Positions 17,382 through 28,300 of a stretch of 33,515 nt of DNA are shown one piece after another (the first letter of the stretch is position 1; each line of letters begins with the position of its first letter). Origin of the DNA: Acinetobacter lwoffii (GTDB lineage: Bacteria; Pseudomonadota; Gammaproteobacteria; Pseudomonadales; Moraxellaceae); the NCBI RefSeq assembly GCF_024129435.1, contig NZ_JAMXXN010000027.1, positions 1-33,515 of the forward strand. The letters are read 5' to 3'. Both the position numbers and the translations under genes were made by a program. The notes beneath the pieces are model-generated. The model was not told where the DNA came from. It ran no database searches and worked only from the letters and a program-made list of their open reading frames with translations.

Positions 17382-18746
17382 TTACAGAACCATGGCTGCA
17401 ATCCAGCCAAAAATCATCAACGGAATATTGAAGTGAATGAAGGTTGGAATCACACTGTCCTTCATATGGTCATGCTGACCATCCATATTTAAACCCGAAG
17501 TTGGGCCCAAAGTTGAATCCGAAGCTGGAGAACCGGCATCCCCCAAAGCTGCTGCAGTCCCGATAATTGCAATAGTCGCAGCCGGGCTAAAACCGAACTG
17601 GATACACAGCGGAACATAAATAATCGCCAGAATGGGAATGGTTGAGAAAGACGAACCAATGCCCAATGTGATCAGCAAACCAATCAACAGCATCAGGAAG
17701 GCAGCCAATGCCTGACTATTACCAATCCAGTTTACTGATGCTTCAACCAAGGTTGGTACCTGATTAGTCGCTTCAATCACCGCGGCAAAGCCTTGTGCTG
17801 CAATCATGATAAAGCCAACTAGCGCCATCATGCGCATACCGGTAATGATCACATCATCCGCTTCTTTCCATTTAAAGATCCCGGCACAACTCAGGATTGC
17901 TACACCGACCAGACCGGCCAGAATCATCGAGTCTGAATAAAGCTGTACCGCCAATGTGGCAATAACTGCAAGGCCGGCCATCCAGATGGTAAATTTGGCA
18001 ATCTGCGGTTTAACCTGCTCAGCCACACCTAATTCAGCGGAAATACTTTGCTGTTCCTGGACATGAATATCTTGATATTGACGTGGTTTGCGATAGCTAA
18101 TAAAGATCGCCACCAATAAGCCCACAAACATACCGAATACTGGAATTGCCATCGCAGATGGAATCTGGTCATAGCTAATTTCAAATCCATATGGCTTACC
18201 AAAAGTATTGATGTTATGACCCAGAATGTCATTCAGGAAGATGGCACCAAAACCGACCGGAATCAGCATATAGGTGCCTACCAGACCAAAGGTCAGCAAA
18301 CAGGCCACCAAACGGCGATCCAGCTGTAAATGGTTAAATACAATCAATAGCGGTGGAATCAGTACCGGAATAAAGGCGATATGCACGGGAATAACGTTTT
18401 GCGAGAACACGGCAGCAATGGCAACTGTGAAAAAGATCAGATATTTCACCCGGTTTTGCGCTTTAAAATCGGCCTCACCTTTTAAGGTGCTGATCATTTT
18501 ATAAGCCAGTAAATCCGGCAGACCTGAACGCGCCAGAGCCAAAGCAAATGCACCTAAAATACCGTAAGCCAAGGCAATTTTGGCACCCCCACCCAAGCCA
18601 TTGTTAAACGCGTCCAAGGTTCCCTGCAGGCCCAGACCTGCCAATAAACCACCTGTAACAGCACCAATGACCAGGGCAAAAACCACAGGTACACGTGCCA
18701 ACGAGAGTCCGAACATGACTCCAATAGCAGCAAGAATTGCGAACAT
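17382..18746 (-). CDS. Na+/H+ antiporter family protein (NhaC-like)
   Basis: Inner-membrane transporter with about 11-12 hydrophobic helices. The C-terminal half has GSSFSTIPILAIIYVPL and the highly conserved block GDAGSPASDSTLGPTSGLN followed by DGQHDHMKDSVIP and a TFIHFN end, typical of the Na+/H+ antiporter group that includes Haemophilus HI0325-like proteins. It probably exports Na+ in exchange for H+, but the substrate is not proven for most relatives. I placed the start at the ATG at 18746 (454 aa). A GTG at 18809 would add 21 residues (MAEFLSAFSDKIAAFSLFRFI) that resemble a cytoplasmic lead-in, and neither start has a good ribosome-binding site. It follows the hydrolase gene on the same strand. 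Confidence 0.8.
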   Translation of the reverse strand: MFAILAAIGVMFGLSLARVPVVFALVIGAVTGGLLAGLGLQGTLDAFNNGLGGGAKIALAYGILGAFALALARSGLPDLLAYKMISTLKGEADFKAQNRVKYLIFFTVAIAAVFSQNVIPVHIAFIPVLIPPLLIVFNHLQLDRRLVACLLTFGLVGTYMLIPVGFGAIFLNDILGHNINTFGKPYGFEISYDQIPSAMAIPVFGMFVGLLVAIFISYRKPRQYQDIHVQEQQSISAELGVAEQVKPQIAKFTIWMAGLAVIATLAVQLYSDSMILAGLVGVAILSCAGIFKWKEADDVIITGMRMMALVGFIMIAAQGFAAVIEATNQVPTLVEASVNWIGNSQALAAFLMLLIGLLITLGIGSSFSTIPILAIIYVPLCIQFGFSPAATIAIIGTAAALGDAGSPASDSTLGPTSGLNMDGQHDHMKDSVIPTFIHFNIPLMIFGWIAAMVL

Positions 18747-18846
18747 AATGAATCGGAATAGAGAGAAAGCGGCTATTTTATCAGAAAATGCGGATAAAAA
18801 TTCCGCCACTTTTTTCTGGTCGGGTCATGTTTCGCGGAGTGGCCTG

Positions 18847-19728
18847 TCAATGAATGTCAGCAGATTTACGCTGAATAAACTCATCAATCAATTGAGCCAC
18901 TTGCTCCGGTTGACTCAGGATCGCCCAGTGATTGGCAGCCAGTTCTACTTTCGAGAAATCATCCACCCATTTTGACATTTCATCAACCAGATCTGGCCCG
19001 ACAAACTGGTCATATTTCAGCACAATCGCCTGTACCGGACAGATGGCAAAACGCTGCCGTGGTTGAGCTAAGCGTGGCAAAAAATTGGCCCGATACAGGT
19101 TCACACCATATTTGCCATCTTTGACAATATGCGGGTTGAGTGGCAGATCATCGTGTCTTTCCAGTTGCTGCACGATCTTGCCCCAACGCTGCGGATTAAA
19201 AAAATTCCAGGCCAACGGCGCCACTAAAGGCAACTGAAACATCGCGATATACCAAGATTTGCTCATTTGCTTTAAAAATTTTGCTTTGTTTTGCTGGAAC
19301 TGTTCACGCATCCAGAAAGCGGCATGATCAAGACATGGCCCAGACAAGGTGCTATAAGACAGAATTCGTCCTTTAAAGCGTGGACCGGTGACGGATTCCC
19401 AGGACTGAATTGAACCCCAGTCATGCGCGGCCAGATGAAAAGTACGATTCGGCAATATTTCGTTCACCACCTCTTCCAGATCCTGACTTAAACGGGCCAA
19501 GCGGTAATCGGAGATTTTTTTGGGAATACTGGACTCACCTGCGCCACGGACATCATAAGTCACAACAAAGTAATCCTGACTCAAATGAACAATGGCTGGC
19601 TCCCAAACTGCCTGATGATCGGGATAGCCGTGAACCAGCACCAATGCCGGTTGTTCGGATTGTCCATAAGTTTTGACAAAAAGACGCTGCTGATCCGTGG
19701 TATCGACCCATTGCATGTGCATTTCCAT
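18847..19728 (-). CDS. Alpha/beta-fold hydrolase, epoxide-hydrolase-like
   Basis: Cytoplasmic alpha/beta hydrolase, 293 aa. The oxyanion motif HGYPD is at about 33-37, and the expected nucleophile position reads AAHDWGS with Asp103, not Ser. The catalytic His is probably His267 (LAANHWAILSQPEQ). An Asp nucleophile with HGxP and HDWG is the epoxide hydrolase/haloalkane dehalogenase pattern, so I would expect epoxide, halide or related substrates. The same pattern occurs in some uncharacterised members. AGGA lies about 10 bp before the ATG at 19728. ATGs at 19722 and 19716 are alternatives. It is upstream of and codirectional with the antiporter gene. Confidence 0.8.
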   Translation of the reverse strand: MEMHMQWVDTTDQQRLFVKTYGQSEQPALVLVHGYPDHQAVWEPAIVHLSQDYFVVTYDVRGAGESSIPKKISDYRLARLSQDLEEVVNEILPNRTFHLAAHDWGSIQSWESVTGPRFKGRILSYSTLSGPCLDHAAFWMREQFQQNKAKFLKQMSKSWYIAMFQLPLVAPLAWNFFNPQRWGKIVQQLERHDDLPLNPHIVKDGKYGVNLYRANFLPRLAQPRQRFAICPVQAIVLKYDQFVGPDLVDEMSKWVDDFSKVELAANHWAILSQPEQVAQLIDEFIQRKSADIH

Positions 19729-19845
19729 CTTTTGATCCTGTTTTTGTTATTGACCACTTAGTTTATAAATCGGCATGATTGATCAATGCCAGCGCATTTT
19801 TGTTGCTCTAGTATGCATAATCACAGCCGCAAAAAGAATGTCAGT

Positions 19846-20340
19846 ATGAGCCTATTCCAGAAAATTCAAAAACTGCCTCTGGTTTCAAAATTTATTCTGA
19901 ACCGCTATGCCCCTTATCGTGGTGCAGGCATTGAAATTGATAAGATTGATTTTAATAATTATCACGTTCGGGTCAAAATTCCGCTGACCCGTAAGAACCA
20001 GAATATTGTCGGTGTGCATTTTGGTGGCAGCCTGTATTCAATGGTCGATCCCTTTTATATGTTATTGCTGATGCATCATTTGGGGCCGAAATACCTGGTC
20101 TGGGATAAAGGCGCCAGCATTCAGTTTTTGGCACCGGGTCGCGGTACAGTGGTGGCGGACATTCGGATTTCTGCTGAAGAAATTGCCACGATTATCAATC
20201 TGGCAGCCGATAATGCGCCAGTGTATCGGCATTATCAGCTGAATATTTATGATGAAGCCGGGGTCAGAATTGCCGAAGTAGAAAAAACAGTATATATCCG
20301 GCGTAAACAGAGCAAAGGGAAAATTAACTCTCCTAAATAA
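19846..20340 (+). CDS. DUF4442 hotdog-fold protein (thioesterase-like)
   Basis: A 164-aa protein of the DUF4442 group, related to hotdog acyl-CoA thioesterases. Visible are the N-terminal helix region (FQKIQKLPLVSKFILNRYAPY), the strand DFNNYHVRVKIPLTRKNQN, then VGVHFGGSLYSMVDPFYMLLL, which corresponds to the hotdog helix. The C-terminal strands end in EVEKTVYIRRK. The catalytic residue is not identified, so the activity is unproven. I chose the ATG at 19846. Upstream in-frame ATGs at 19786 and 19813 would add poorly conserved-looking residues rich in His and Cys. It is divergent from the alpha/beta hydrolase. Confidence 0.7.
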   Translation: MSLFQKIQKLPLVSKFILNRYAPYRGAGIEIDKIDFNNYHVRVKIPLTRKNQNIVGVHFGGSLYSMVDPFYMLLLMHHLGPKYLVWDKGASIQFLAPGRGTVVADIRISAEEIATIINLAADNAPVYRHYQLNIYDEAGVRIAEVEKTVYIRRKQSKGKINSPK

Positions 20341-20343
20341 GAT

Positions 20344-20366
20344 AAAAGCGCCACATTGGCGCTTTT
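20344..20366. terminator. Bidirectional terminator
   Basis: AAAAGCGCCA and TGGCGCTTTT pair around CAT-type loop, between convergent genes (DUF4442 plus, glycine-zipper lipoprotein minus). Confidence 0.8.
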
Positions 20367-20397
20367 AAATCTAGATGAATCTGAAGTGACTTTCGAC

Positions 20398-20763
20398 TTA
20401 ACGACGACGGTTATCCTGTTCAATCGCAGCACCGGCACCACCACCGATTGCGCCACCGATTGCAGCACCCGCATTACCACCGAAGATACTTTTACCGACT
20501 GCGGAACCAACAGCACCACCTACACCACTATAGGTCGCATTACGGTTTGAACCGCCTTGGGATTTACTACCCACTGCAGCACCGGCACCACCACCTACAG
20601 CTGCACCAACGCCACCGCCGACTTTATTACCAACACCACCACCGACTGCACCACCAAGGGCCGCAGCACCGATCCGTTGCTCATTGGCAGACATACTTTC
20701 ACAACCCGCCAACATAAAGGTGGAAAGAGTGGCAACTGCCATAACACCCATTAATTTTTTCAT
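20398..20763 (-). CDS. Glycine-zipper lipoprotein (121 aa)
   Basis: A lipoprotein signal peptide (MKKLMGVMAVATLSTFMLAGC) with lipobox LAGC, giving Cys21 as the lipidated residue. It is then Ser-rich, and from about residue 32 repeats of G-x-x-x-G (GAAALGGAVGGGVGNKVGGG, GAAVGGGAGAAVGSK, GNAGAAIGGAIGGGAGAAIE) form glycine-zipper helices that could insert in or oligomerise on the membrane. A basic tail NRRR ends it. Such proteins are common in envelopes of Acinetobacter and relatives. The function is uncertain (structural or stress-linked). AAGG lies about 10 bp before the ATG. Confidence 0.75.
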   Translation of the reverse strand: MKKLMGVMAVATLSTFMLAGCESMSANEQRIGAAALGGAVGGGVGNKVGGGVGAAVGGGAGAAVGSKSQGGSNRNATYSGVGGAVGSAVGKSIFGGNAGAAIGGAIGGGAGAAIEQDNRRR

Positions 20764-20924
20764 GACCTTGGCCTTCCTGTCTTGCTTTAATTAAGCTTAT
20801 CTTCATTTTATGAAACTAAAATCTGTAGCGTGTTACTTCTCTCGGTATTCCTGCTGAGTTTTGTAAATATCAATGGATTATTCTTCTGTTCAAGCTGTCT
20901 TATTTATAAATTTCAGACAAAAAA

Positions 20925-20947
20925 AGACGCCCGAAGGCGTCTCTTTT
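20925..20947 (-). terminator. Terminator of rpoC
   Basis: AGACGCC and GGCGTCT pair around a TTCG-type tetraloop, followed on the minus strand by seven T, 18 bp after the rpoC stop. Confidence 0.88.
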
Positions 20948-20964
20948 CTCAGCTTTAACTCGAA

Positions 20965-23900
20965 TTAGAATTCTTCGTTAAATGCCTGGCTAAGCGCTTG
21001 GTCTACATCAGAGAAGTCATTGTGCAGTTCAAATTCTGCAGCTTCTGCTTCTTGACGACGACGCTCTAGGTGGTAAGCCAAACCTGTACCCGCTGGGATT
21101 AGGCGACCTACAACCACGTTCTCTTTCAAGCCACGTAAGTCATCTTCTTTACCTGTTACAGCCGCTTCAGTTAACACACGCGTGGTTTCCTGGAACGATG
21201 CAGCAGAGATGAACGAGTCAGTAGAAAGCGATGCTTTGGTAATACCCATCAATTGACGTTCAAACTTCGCAGGGAACTTGTTTTGTGCAAGAACTGCTTG
21301 GTTTTCTTGAACAACGCGGATGTAATCCACTTGTTCGCCTTTGATAAAGCTGGTATCGCCGCCATCAGTGATATCAACTTTACGCAGCATTTGACGTACG
21401 ATGACTTCAATATGCTTGTCGTTGATTTTTACACCTTGCAGACGGTATACGTCCTGAACTTCGTTCACGATGTAGTTTGTAAGCGCAACTTCGCCTTTCA
21501 AACGTAAGATATCGTGCGGGTTCTGTGGACCATCAGAAATAGTTTCACCACGGTTCACATGTTCGCCTTCGAACACGTTAATCGTACGCCATTTCGGAAT
21601 CAGTTCTTCATAAATCTCAGAACCATCATCCGGCGTAATCACCAGACGGTTCTTACCTTTGGTCTCTTTACCAAAGCTTACAACACCCGACACTTCTGCA
21701 AGGATTGCATGCTCTTTCGGCTTACGTGCTTCGAACAAGTCAGCTACACGCGGCAGACCACCGGTAATATCACGGGTACGTGAAGTTTCTTGTGGTACAC
21801 GACCGATGACATCACCGACACCAATCGTTTCGCCATCGCGCACAGAAAGAATCGTGTTTTGTGGCAGGAAGTAGAACTGCTCACCACCATCTACTGTGTC
21901 TAACACAACAGCAGGACGCAAATCTTTACCTGACGCAGGACGTGAAGTCACTGGCAAGATTTCGATGGTTGACATACCTGTTGCATCATCAGTTTTAGAA
22001 GTAACCGTCACGCCATCAGCAATCTGGCTGAAACGCACTTTACCAGCAACTTCTGTTACCAATGGATGTGTATGTGGATCCCAAGTCGCCACGATACCGC
22101 CTGCTTCTACAGCTTCGCCATCTTTGAGCAAGATAGAGGCACCGTAAGGCAGTTTGTAACGCTCACGCTCACGACCTAAATCATCCGCAATACCGATTTC
22201 ACCTGAACGTGAAGTCGATACCAAGTGACCTTTGGCATGTTGTACGGTTTTCACATTATGGAAACGTACTGTACCCTGGTTACGAACCTGCACGCTGTTT
22301 GCAGCAGAAGTTCGGCTCGCAGCACCACCCACGTGGAAGGTACGCATTGTTAACTGTGTACCTGGTTCACCAATCGATTGAGCTGCCATAACACCAACAG
22401 ACTCACCCGGGTTCACCTGATGACCACGTGCCAGGTCACGACCGTAACATTTCGCACATACACCAAAGGTTGATGCACAGTTCACGACTGAACGCACTTT
22501 AATTTCGTCGACACCCTGGCTTTCGATAAACGCAGCCAGTTTCTCGTCAATTAAAGTATTACGTGGAAGCAGAACTTCATCTGTACCCACTTTCTTGACA
22601 TCTTCAGCAACTACACGACCCAATACTCGTGCACCCAGGTTTTCGATGACATCGCCACCTTGAATGAACGGAGTCATTACCAGACCGTCATACGTACCAC
22701 AATCCGGCTCGGTAATAACCAAGTCCTGCGCAACGTCTACTAGACGACGCGTCAAGTAACCAGAGTTCGCAGTCTTCAATGCTGTATCGGCCAAACCTTT
22801 ACGCGCACCGTGTGTCGAGATGAAGTACTGAAGTACGGTCAAACCTTCACGGAAGTTCGCTTTAATTGGGGTTTCAATGATCGAGCCATCCGGCTTCGCC
22901 ATCAAACCACGCATACCCGCCAACTGACGAATCTGAGCTGCCGAACCACGGGCACCCGAGTCAGACATCATATAGATCGAGTTGAATGATTTTTGCTTCT
23001 CGTCTTCACCCTGTTTGTTCTTCACAGTGGTGAAAGACAAGTTGTCCATCATCGCTTTAGCAACCTGGTCATTGGTACGCGCCCAAATATCGACCACTTT
23101 GTTATAACGTTCGCCGGCAGTTACGAAGCCTTGTTCGAACTGTTGTTCGATTTCACGAACTTCAGCTTCCGCTTTACCAATAATTGCTTGTTTTTGCGGT
23201 GGAATAACCATGTCTTCCATACCGACAGAAACACCTGAACGCGTCGCTTGACGGAAGCCCAAGTACATCAACTGGTCAGCGAAGATAACAGTATCTTTCA
23301 GACCCAATTTACGGTAGCAAGAGTTAATTAACTTCGAGATATTTTTCTTGGTCATCTCAACGTTAATTTGCTGGAAATCCATACCTTCAGGCACAACTTC
23401 CCAAAGTAGGCAACGACCAGGCGTCGTATCTACAATAATGGTTTGCTGTTCACGGTTACCATCTTCGTCGATCACAGTCTGGTGTACACGTGCTTTAACG
23501 CGAGCGTGTAGATCAACCTGACCTGTTGCGAGTGCACGGTTTACTTCGTGAGTATCCGCGAACACCATGCCCTCACCTTTGGCATTGATTGCATCACGCG
23601 TAATGTAATACAAGCCCAAGACAACGTCCTGAGACGGTACGATGATTGGCTCACCGTTCGCTGGAGACAAGATGTTGTTCGTTGACATCATTAACGCGCG
23701 AGCTTCAAGCTGAGCTTCAAGTGTTAATGGTACGTGTACCGCCATTTGGTCACCATCGAAGTCGGCGTTAAACGCAGCACATACGAGTGGGTGTAGACGG
23801 ATCGCTTTACCTTCAATCAGGATCGGCTCAAATGCTTGAAGACCCAAACGGTGAAGGGTTGGCGCACGGTTCAACATCACTGGATGTTGACGAATCACGT

Positions 23901-25155
23901 GAGCAAGAACGTCCCAAACTTCTGGGGTTTCGCGCTCAACCATTTTCTTCGCAGCTTTAATGGTGGTTGCTTGGCCAGATGCCTGTAGTTTCGCGAAAAT
24001 GAATGGCTTGAACAGTTCAAGCGCCATTTTCTTCGGAAGACCACATTGGTGCAAACGCAGGTTTGGACCAACAGTAATTACCGAACGACCAGAGTAGTCA
24101 ACACGCTTACCAAGTAAGTTTTGACGGAAACGACCTTGCTTACCTTTGATCATGTCTGCCAAAGATTTAAGCGGACGCTTGTTCGAACCGGTAATTGCAC
24201 GACCACGACGACCGTTATCCAGCAATGCATCTACAGACTCTTGCAACATACGTTTTTCGTTACGTACGATGATGTCTGGCGCTGCAAGGTCAAGAAGACG
24301 CTTCAAACGGTTGTTACGGTTGATCACACGACGATAAAGATCGTTCAGGTCAGAAGTCGCGAAACGACCACCTTCAAGTGGTACAAGCGGACGAAGGTCT
24401 GGTGGAAGAACTGGAAGTACAGTTAACACCATCCATTCTGGCTTGTTGTTCGAATCGTTGAATGCTTCCATCAACTTCAAACGCTTAGACGCTTTTTTCA
24501 GCTTGGTTTCTGAAGTTGTAACAGGAATTTCTTCACGAAGACGCGCAATTTCAGCTTCAAGATCGATGTCTTTCAACAAGTCTTGAACTGCTTCAGCACC
24601 CATTTTCGCTGTGAATTCATCACCGTGTTCTTCTAATGCATTGAAGTATTCTTCATCATTTAGAAGCTGGTATTTCTCAAATGGAGTCATACCCGGATCA
24701 GTAACCACATAAGATTCGAAATACAATACGCGTTCGATATCACGTAGCGTCATGTCTAATAATAGACCGATACGGCTAGGCAATGATTTCAAGAACCAGA
24801 TGTGTGCAACTGGAGACGCCAGCTCGATGTGACCCATACGTTCACGACGAACTTTCGCAGTTGTTACTTCAACGCCACATTTTTCACAAATGACGCCTTT
24901 ATATTTCATACGCTTGTATTTACCACACAAGCATTCGTAATCTTTCACTGGACCAAAGATTTTGGCACAGAACAAACCATCACGTTCAGGCTTGAACGTA
25001 CGATAGTTAATGGTTTCTGGCTTTTTAACTTCACCGTGAGACCATGACTTAATCATTTCTGGTGACGCAAGACCAATACGGATGCGGTCAAACTCTACTG
25101 GAGCATGACCGTCTGAATCCGTCTTTTTGCGCATGATATCGAGCAAGTCTTTCAA
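20965..25155 (-). CDS. rpoC: RpoC, RNA polymerase beta' subunit
   Basis: Beta' subunit of RNA polymerase, 1396 aa. The N-terminal zinc-binding region has [20 protein letters not shown]. The catalytic Mg-binding loop [10 protein letters not shown] lies at 463-472 (Asp465, 467, 469). A second cysteine cluster reads [13 protein letters not shown]. The bridge-helix/trigger-loop region includes [22 protein letters not shown]. The start is assigned to a TTG at 25155 ([10 protein letters not shown] follows), because a GGAG sits about 7 bp upstream and the residues from the more upstream ATG at 25203 ([16 protein letters not shown]) are not part of the usual protein. It is last in the rplKAJL-rpoBC operon, separated from rpoB by about 150 bp including a repeat element. 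Confidence 0.97.
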   Translation of the reverse strand: MKDLLDIMRKKTDSDGHAPVEFDRIRIGLASPEMIKSWSHGEVKKPETINYRTFKPERDGLFCAKIFGPVKDYECLCGKYKRMKYKGVICEKCGVEVTTAKVRRERMGHIELASPVAHIWFLKSLPSRIGLLLDMTLRDIERVLYFESYVVTDPGMTPFEKYQLLNDEEYFNALEEHGDEFTAKMGAEAVQDLLKDIDLEAEIARLREEIPVTTSETKLKKASKRLKLMEAFNDSNNKPEWMVLTVLPVLPPDLRPLVPLEGGRFATSDLNDLYRRVINRNNRLKRLLDLAAPDIIVRNEKRMLQESVDALLDNGRRGRAITGSNKRPLKSLADMIKGKQGRFRQNLLGKRVDYSGRSVITVGPNLRLHQCGLPKKMALELFKPFIFAKLQASGQATTIKAAKKMVERETPEVWDVLAHVIRQHPVMLNRAPTLHRLGLQAFEPILIEGKAIRLHPLVCAAFNADFDGDQMAVHVPLTLEAQLEARALMMSTNNILSPANGEPIIVPSQDVVLGLYYITRDAINAKGEGMVFADTHEVNRALATGQVDLHARVKARVHQTVIDEDGNREQQTIIVDTTPGRCLLWEVVPEGMDFQQINVEMTKKNISKLINSCYRKLGLKDTVIFADQLMYLGFRQATRSGVSVGMEDMVIPPQKQAIIGKAEAEVREIEQQFEQGFVTAGERYNKVVDIWARTNDQVAKAMMDNLSFTTVKNKQGEDEKQKSFNSIYMMSDSGARGSAAQIRQLAGMRGLMAKPDGSIIETPIKANFREGLTVLQYFISTHGARKGLADTALKTANSGYLTRRLVDVAQDLVITEPDCGTYDGLVMTPFIQGGDVIENLGARVLGRVVAEDVKKVGTDEVLLPRNTLIDEKLAAFIESQGVDEIKVRSVVNCASTFGVCAKCYGRDLARGHQVNPGESVGVMAAQSIGEPGTQLTMRTFHVGGAASRTSAANSVQVRNQGTVRFHNVKTVQHAKGHLVSTSRSGEIGIADDLGRERERYKLPYGASILLKDGEAVEAGGIVATWDPHTHPLVTEVAGKVRFSQIADGVTVTSKTDDATGMSTIEILPVTSRPASGKDLRPAVVLDTVDGGEQFYFLPQNTILSVRDGETIGVGDVIGRVPQETSRTRDITGGLPRVADLFEARKPKEHAILAEVSGVVSFGKETKGKNRLVITPDDGSEIYEELIPKWRTINVFEGEHVNRGETISDGPQNPHDILRLKGEVALTNYIVNEVQDVYRLQGVKINDKHIEVIVRQMLRKVDITDGGDTSFIKGEQVDYIRVVQENQAVLAQNKFPAKFERQLMGITKASLSTDSFISAASFQETTRVLTEAAVTGKEDDLRGLKENVVVGRLIPAGTGLAYHLERRRQEAEAAEFELHNDFSDVDQALSQAFNEEF

Positions 25156-25225
25156 TTTTTTTCTCCGTGTGTTGTGGAGATTTTCACTCAACAACTGGGT
25201 CACAAATATTGTTTTTTAACTGAAT

Positions 25226-25297
25226 TTTAATCCCCCTCAGTCCCCCTTTGTTAAGGGGGAAGCCCTCTTTATCAAAGAGGGGTTTGGGGAGATTAAA
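25226..25297. repeat. Palindromic repeat element in the rpoB-rpoC spacer
   Basis: A 72-bp element of nested inverted repeats. The ends TTTAATC (25226-25232) and GATTAAA (25291-25297) are complementary and continue as CCCC/GGGG with one bulge. Inside are two hairpins, TCCCCCTT/AAGGGGGA (25241-25260) and CCCTCTTT/AAAGAGGG (25263-25281). From general knowledge, sequences of the form AATCCCCCTCAGTCCCCC...GGGGAGATT are highly dispersed in Acinetobacter genomes. Here it lies 10 bp after the rpoB stop and 70 bp before the rpoC start. Confidence 0.7.
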
Positions 25298-25306
25298 TGG
25301 AACTAA

Positions 25307-28300
25307 TTAGTCACCATTTTTCAGTTCAATGTTGATACCTAAAGAACGGATCTCTTTGGTCAATACGTTGAACGATTCAGGCATGCCCGGGTCCATATAA
25401 TGGTTGCCATCTACAATGTTCTTGTAGATACGGGTACGGCCTTCAACGTCATCCGATTTCACAGTCAGCATTTCTTGTAGCGTATATGCTGCACCGTAAG
25501 CTTCTAGTGCCCAGACTTCCATCTCACCGAAACGCTGACCACCGAATTGTGCTTTACCACCAAGCGGCTGTTGCGTAACTAGAGAGTAAGAACCAGTTGA
25601 ACGCGCATGCATCTTGTCATCAACCAAGTGGTTCAGTTTCAGCATGTACATGTAACCAACAGTTACCGGACGATCGAAACGCTCACCAGTACGACCATCA
25701 TATAATACTGTCTGACCAGTACTAGACAGGCCTGCAAGTTGTAACAACTCTTTGATCTGACCTTCTTCAGCACCATCGAATACAGGAGTAGCCAAAGGCA
25801 CACCAGCACGCAAGTTGCCAGAAAGTTTCAAGATTTCTTCATCAGTCAGGCTATCAAGATCTTCTTGCTCGCCACCAACTTTGTTGTAAATCTTGTCCAG
25901 GAAATCACGAAGCTCAAGTACAGTACGTTGCTCTTTCATCATCTTGTCGATTTGATCGCCAAGACCTTTCGCCGCCATACCCAAGTGAGTTTCAAGAATC
26001 TGACCCACGTTCATACGCGATGGTACGCCAAGCGGGTTCAATACGATATCAACAGGTACACCGTTGGCATCATGTGGCATGTCTTCTACCGGCAGGATGT
26101 TTGATACAACACCTTTGTTACCGTGACGACCCGCCATCTTATCACCCGGCTGGATGCGACGTTTTACAGCAAGATAAACTTTAACTACTTTCAATACACC
26201 AGTCGTCAGTTCATCGCCTGTAGAAAGTTTGCGTTTTTTCTCAGCAAATTTCTCGTCAATTTCGAAGCTCTTCTCTTTCAAGAACACTTGAATTTGAGTT
26301 AAACGTTCAGCAATTGCTTCATCAACTGGTTGAATTTCAAGAAGATCAACAAGCTCTAAACCAGACAACACATCTTCAGACAGTTTGTCGCCACGTTTAG
26401 TTGTACCGCCACCATTCGACTCTTGGCCATTCAGTAGACGGATTACACGTTCACGTGCAGCTTCTTCGAAGATTTTAAATTCTTCTTTCAAGTCTTTACG
26501 GTATGCGTCCAATTGTGCTTTTTCAATTGCTTGAGCACGTTCGTCTTTTTCAAGACCGTCACGTGTAAACACTTGAACGTCAATCACAGTACCTTTTGTA
26601 CCTGATGGAACGCGTAAAGATGAGTCTTTTACGTCAGCTGCTTTTTCACCGAAGATTGCACGTAGCAATTTTTCTTCCGGCGTCAACTGGGTCTCACCTT
26701 TAGGGGTTACTTTACCAACAAGGATATCGCCAGCAGTTACTTCAGCACCGATGTAAACGATACCTGACTCGTCCAGTTTAGACAGAGCAGCTTCACCTAC
26801 GTTCGGAATATCAGCAGTGATTTCTTCCGCACCCAGTTTGGTATCACGTGCAACACATGATAATTCCTGGATATGAATAGATGTTAAACGGTCTTCTTGA
26901 AGTACACGCTCAGATAACAAGATCGAGTCTTCGTAGTTGTAACCGTTCCAGGTCATGAACGCTACACGCATGTTCTGACCCAGTGCCAGCTCACCGCCAT
27001 CAGTCGATGGACCATCAGCCAGTACATCACCACGACCTACTTTATCGCCCAGGTTTACAAGAACTTTCTGGTTGATACAAGTGTTCTGGTTCGAACGGGT
27101 GTATTTGATCAGGTTGTAGATATCTACACCTGCTTCACCTGCGATCATTTCGTCTTCATTCACACGAATAACCACACGAGACGCATCAACAAACTCGATA
27201 CGACCACCACGCTGAGCGATCACACATACACCTGAGTCATGTGCTACGTTCGCTTCCATACCGGTACCAACAAGCGGCTTGTCAGCAATCAACGTCGGAA
27301 CTGCCTGACGTTGCATGTTCGAACCCATTAATGCACGGTTGGCATCATCGTGTTCTAGGAATGGAATCAGTGATGCTGCTACAGATACGACCTGCTGAGC
27401 AGATACATCCATATGCGTTACTTTTTCAGGAGGAATACGTACGAAGTCACCCTGATGACGAACAGATACAAACTCTTCTGTTAAGTTACCGTCTTTATCC
27501 ATTGCAGAATCGGCCTGTGCAATGACAGTACCTACTTCTTCAATCGCAGACAGGTATTCAACTTCATCTGTTACACGACCATCAACAACCTTACGGTATG
27601 GGGTTTCCAGGAAACCAAAGTTGTTACATTTCGCATAAACAGAAAGCGAGTTGATCAAACCAATGTTTGGACCTTCAGGCGTTTCAATTGGACATACACG
27701 ACCGTAGTGAGTTTGATGTACGTCACGTACTTCAAAGCCTGCACGTTCACGCGTCAAACCGCCAGGACCAAGCGCAGAAACACGACGTTTGTGCGTAATC
27801 TCAGATAACGGGTTGTTTTGATCCATAAACTGAGACAACTGGCTTGAACCAAAGAATTCTTTGATTGCAGCAGCAACAGGTTTCGCATTGATCAAATCTT
27901 GCGGAGACAGGTTGTCAGTTTCAGCTTGAGATAGACGTTCTTTAACAGCACGTTCTACACGAACCAGACCTACACGGAATTGGTTTTCTGTCATTTCACC
28001 CACAGAACGAACACGACGGTTACCCAAGTGATCGATATCGTCGACTTCACCTTTACCGTTACGGATTTCAACTAATGTTTTTAATACATCAGTGATATCT
28101 TCGTTCGAGAGAATGCCTTCAACCTCACGTGACTTCTGGTCTGTACCCACTTCGTAAGGACGACCCAAACGACGGTTGAACTTCATACGACCGACTGGAG
28201 ATAGGTCATAACGTTCAGAAGAGAAGAACAAGTTGTTGAATAAGTTTTCAGCAGCTTCTTTTGTTGGTGGCTCGCCCGGACGCATCACTTTGTAGATTTC

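Noticed and set aside
20398..20763. Plus-strand frames rich in Thr or His opposite the glycine-zipper gene
   Set aside because: Antisense of glycine codons (GGT, GGC) gives ACC/CAC repeats. The minus-strand gene has a lipobox and ribosome-binding site.
25226..25297. Simple terminator of rpoB
   Set aside because: The element has no T-run after the hairpins in the minus direction and looks like a dispersed repeat. rpoC must be read from the same transcript.
27760..27830. Possible rifampicin-resistance changes in RpoB
   Set aside because: The residues in the cluster around His535 are the usual wild-type ones, so no resistance change is supported.
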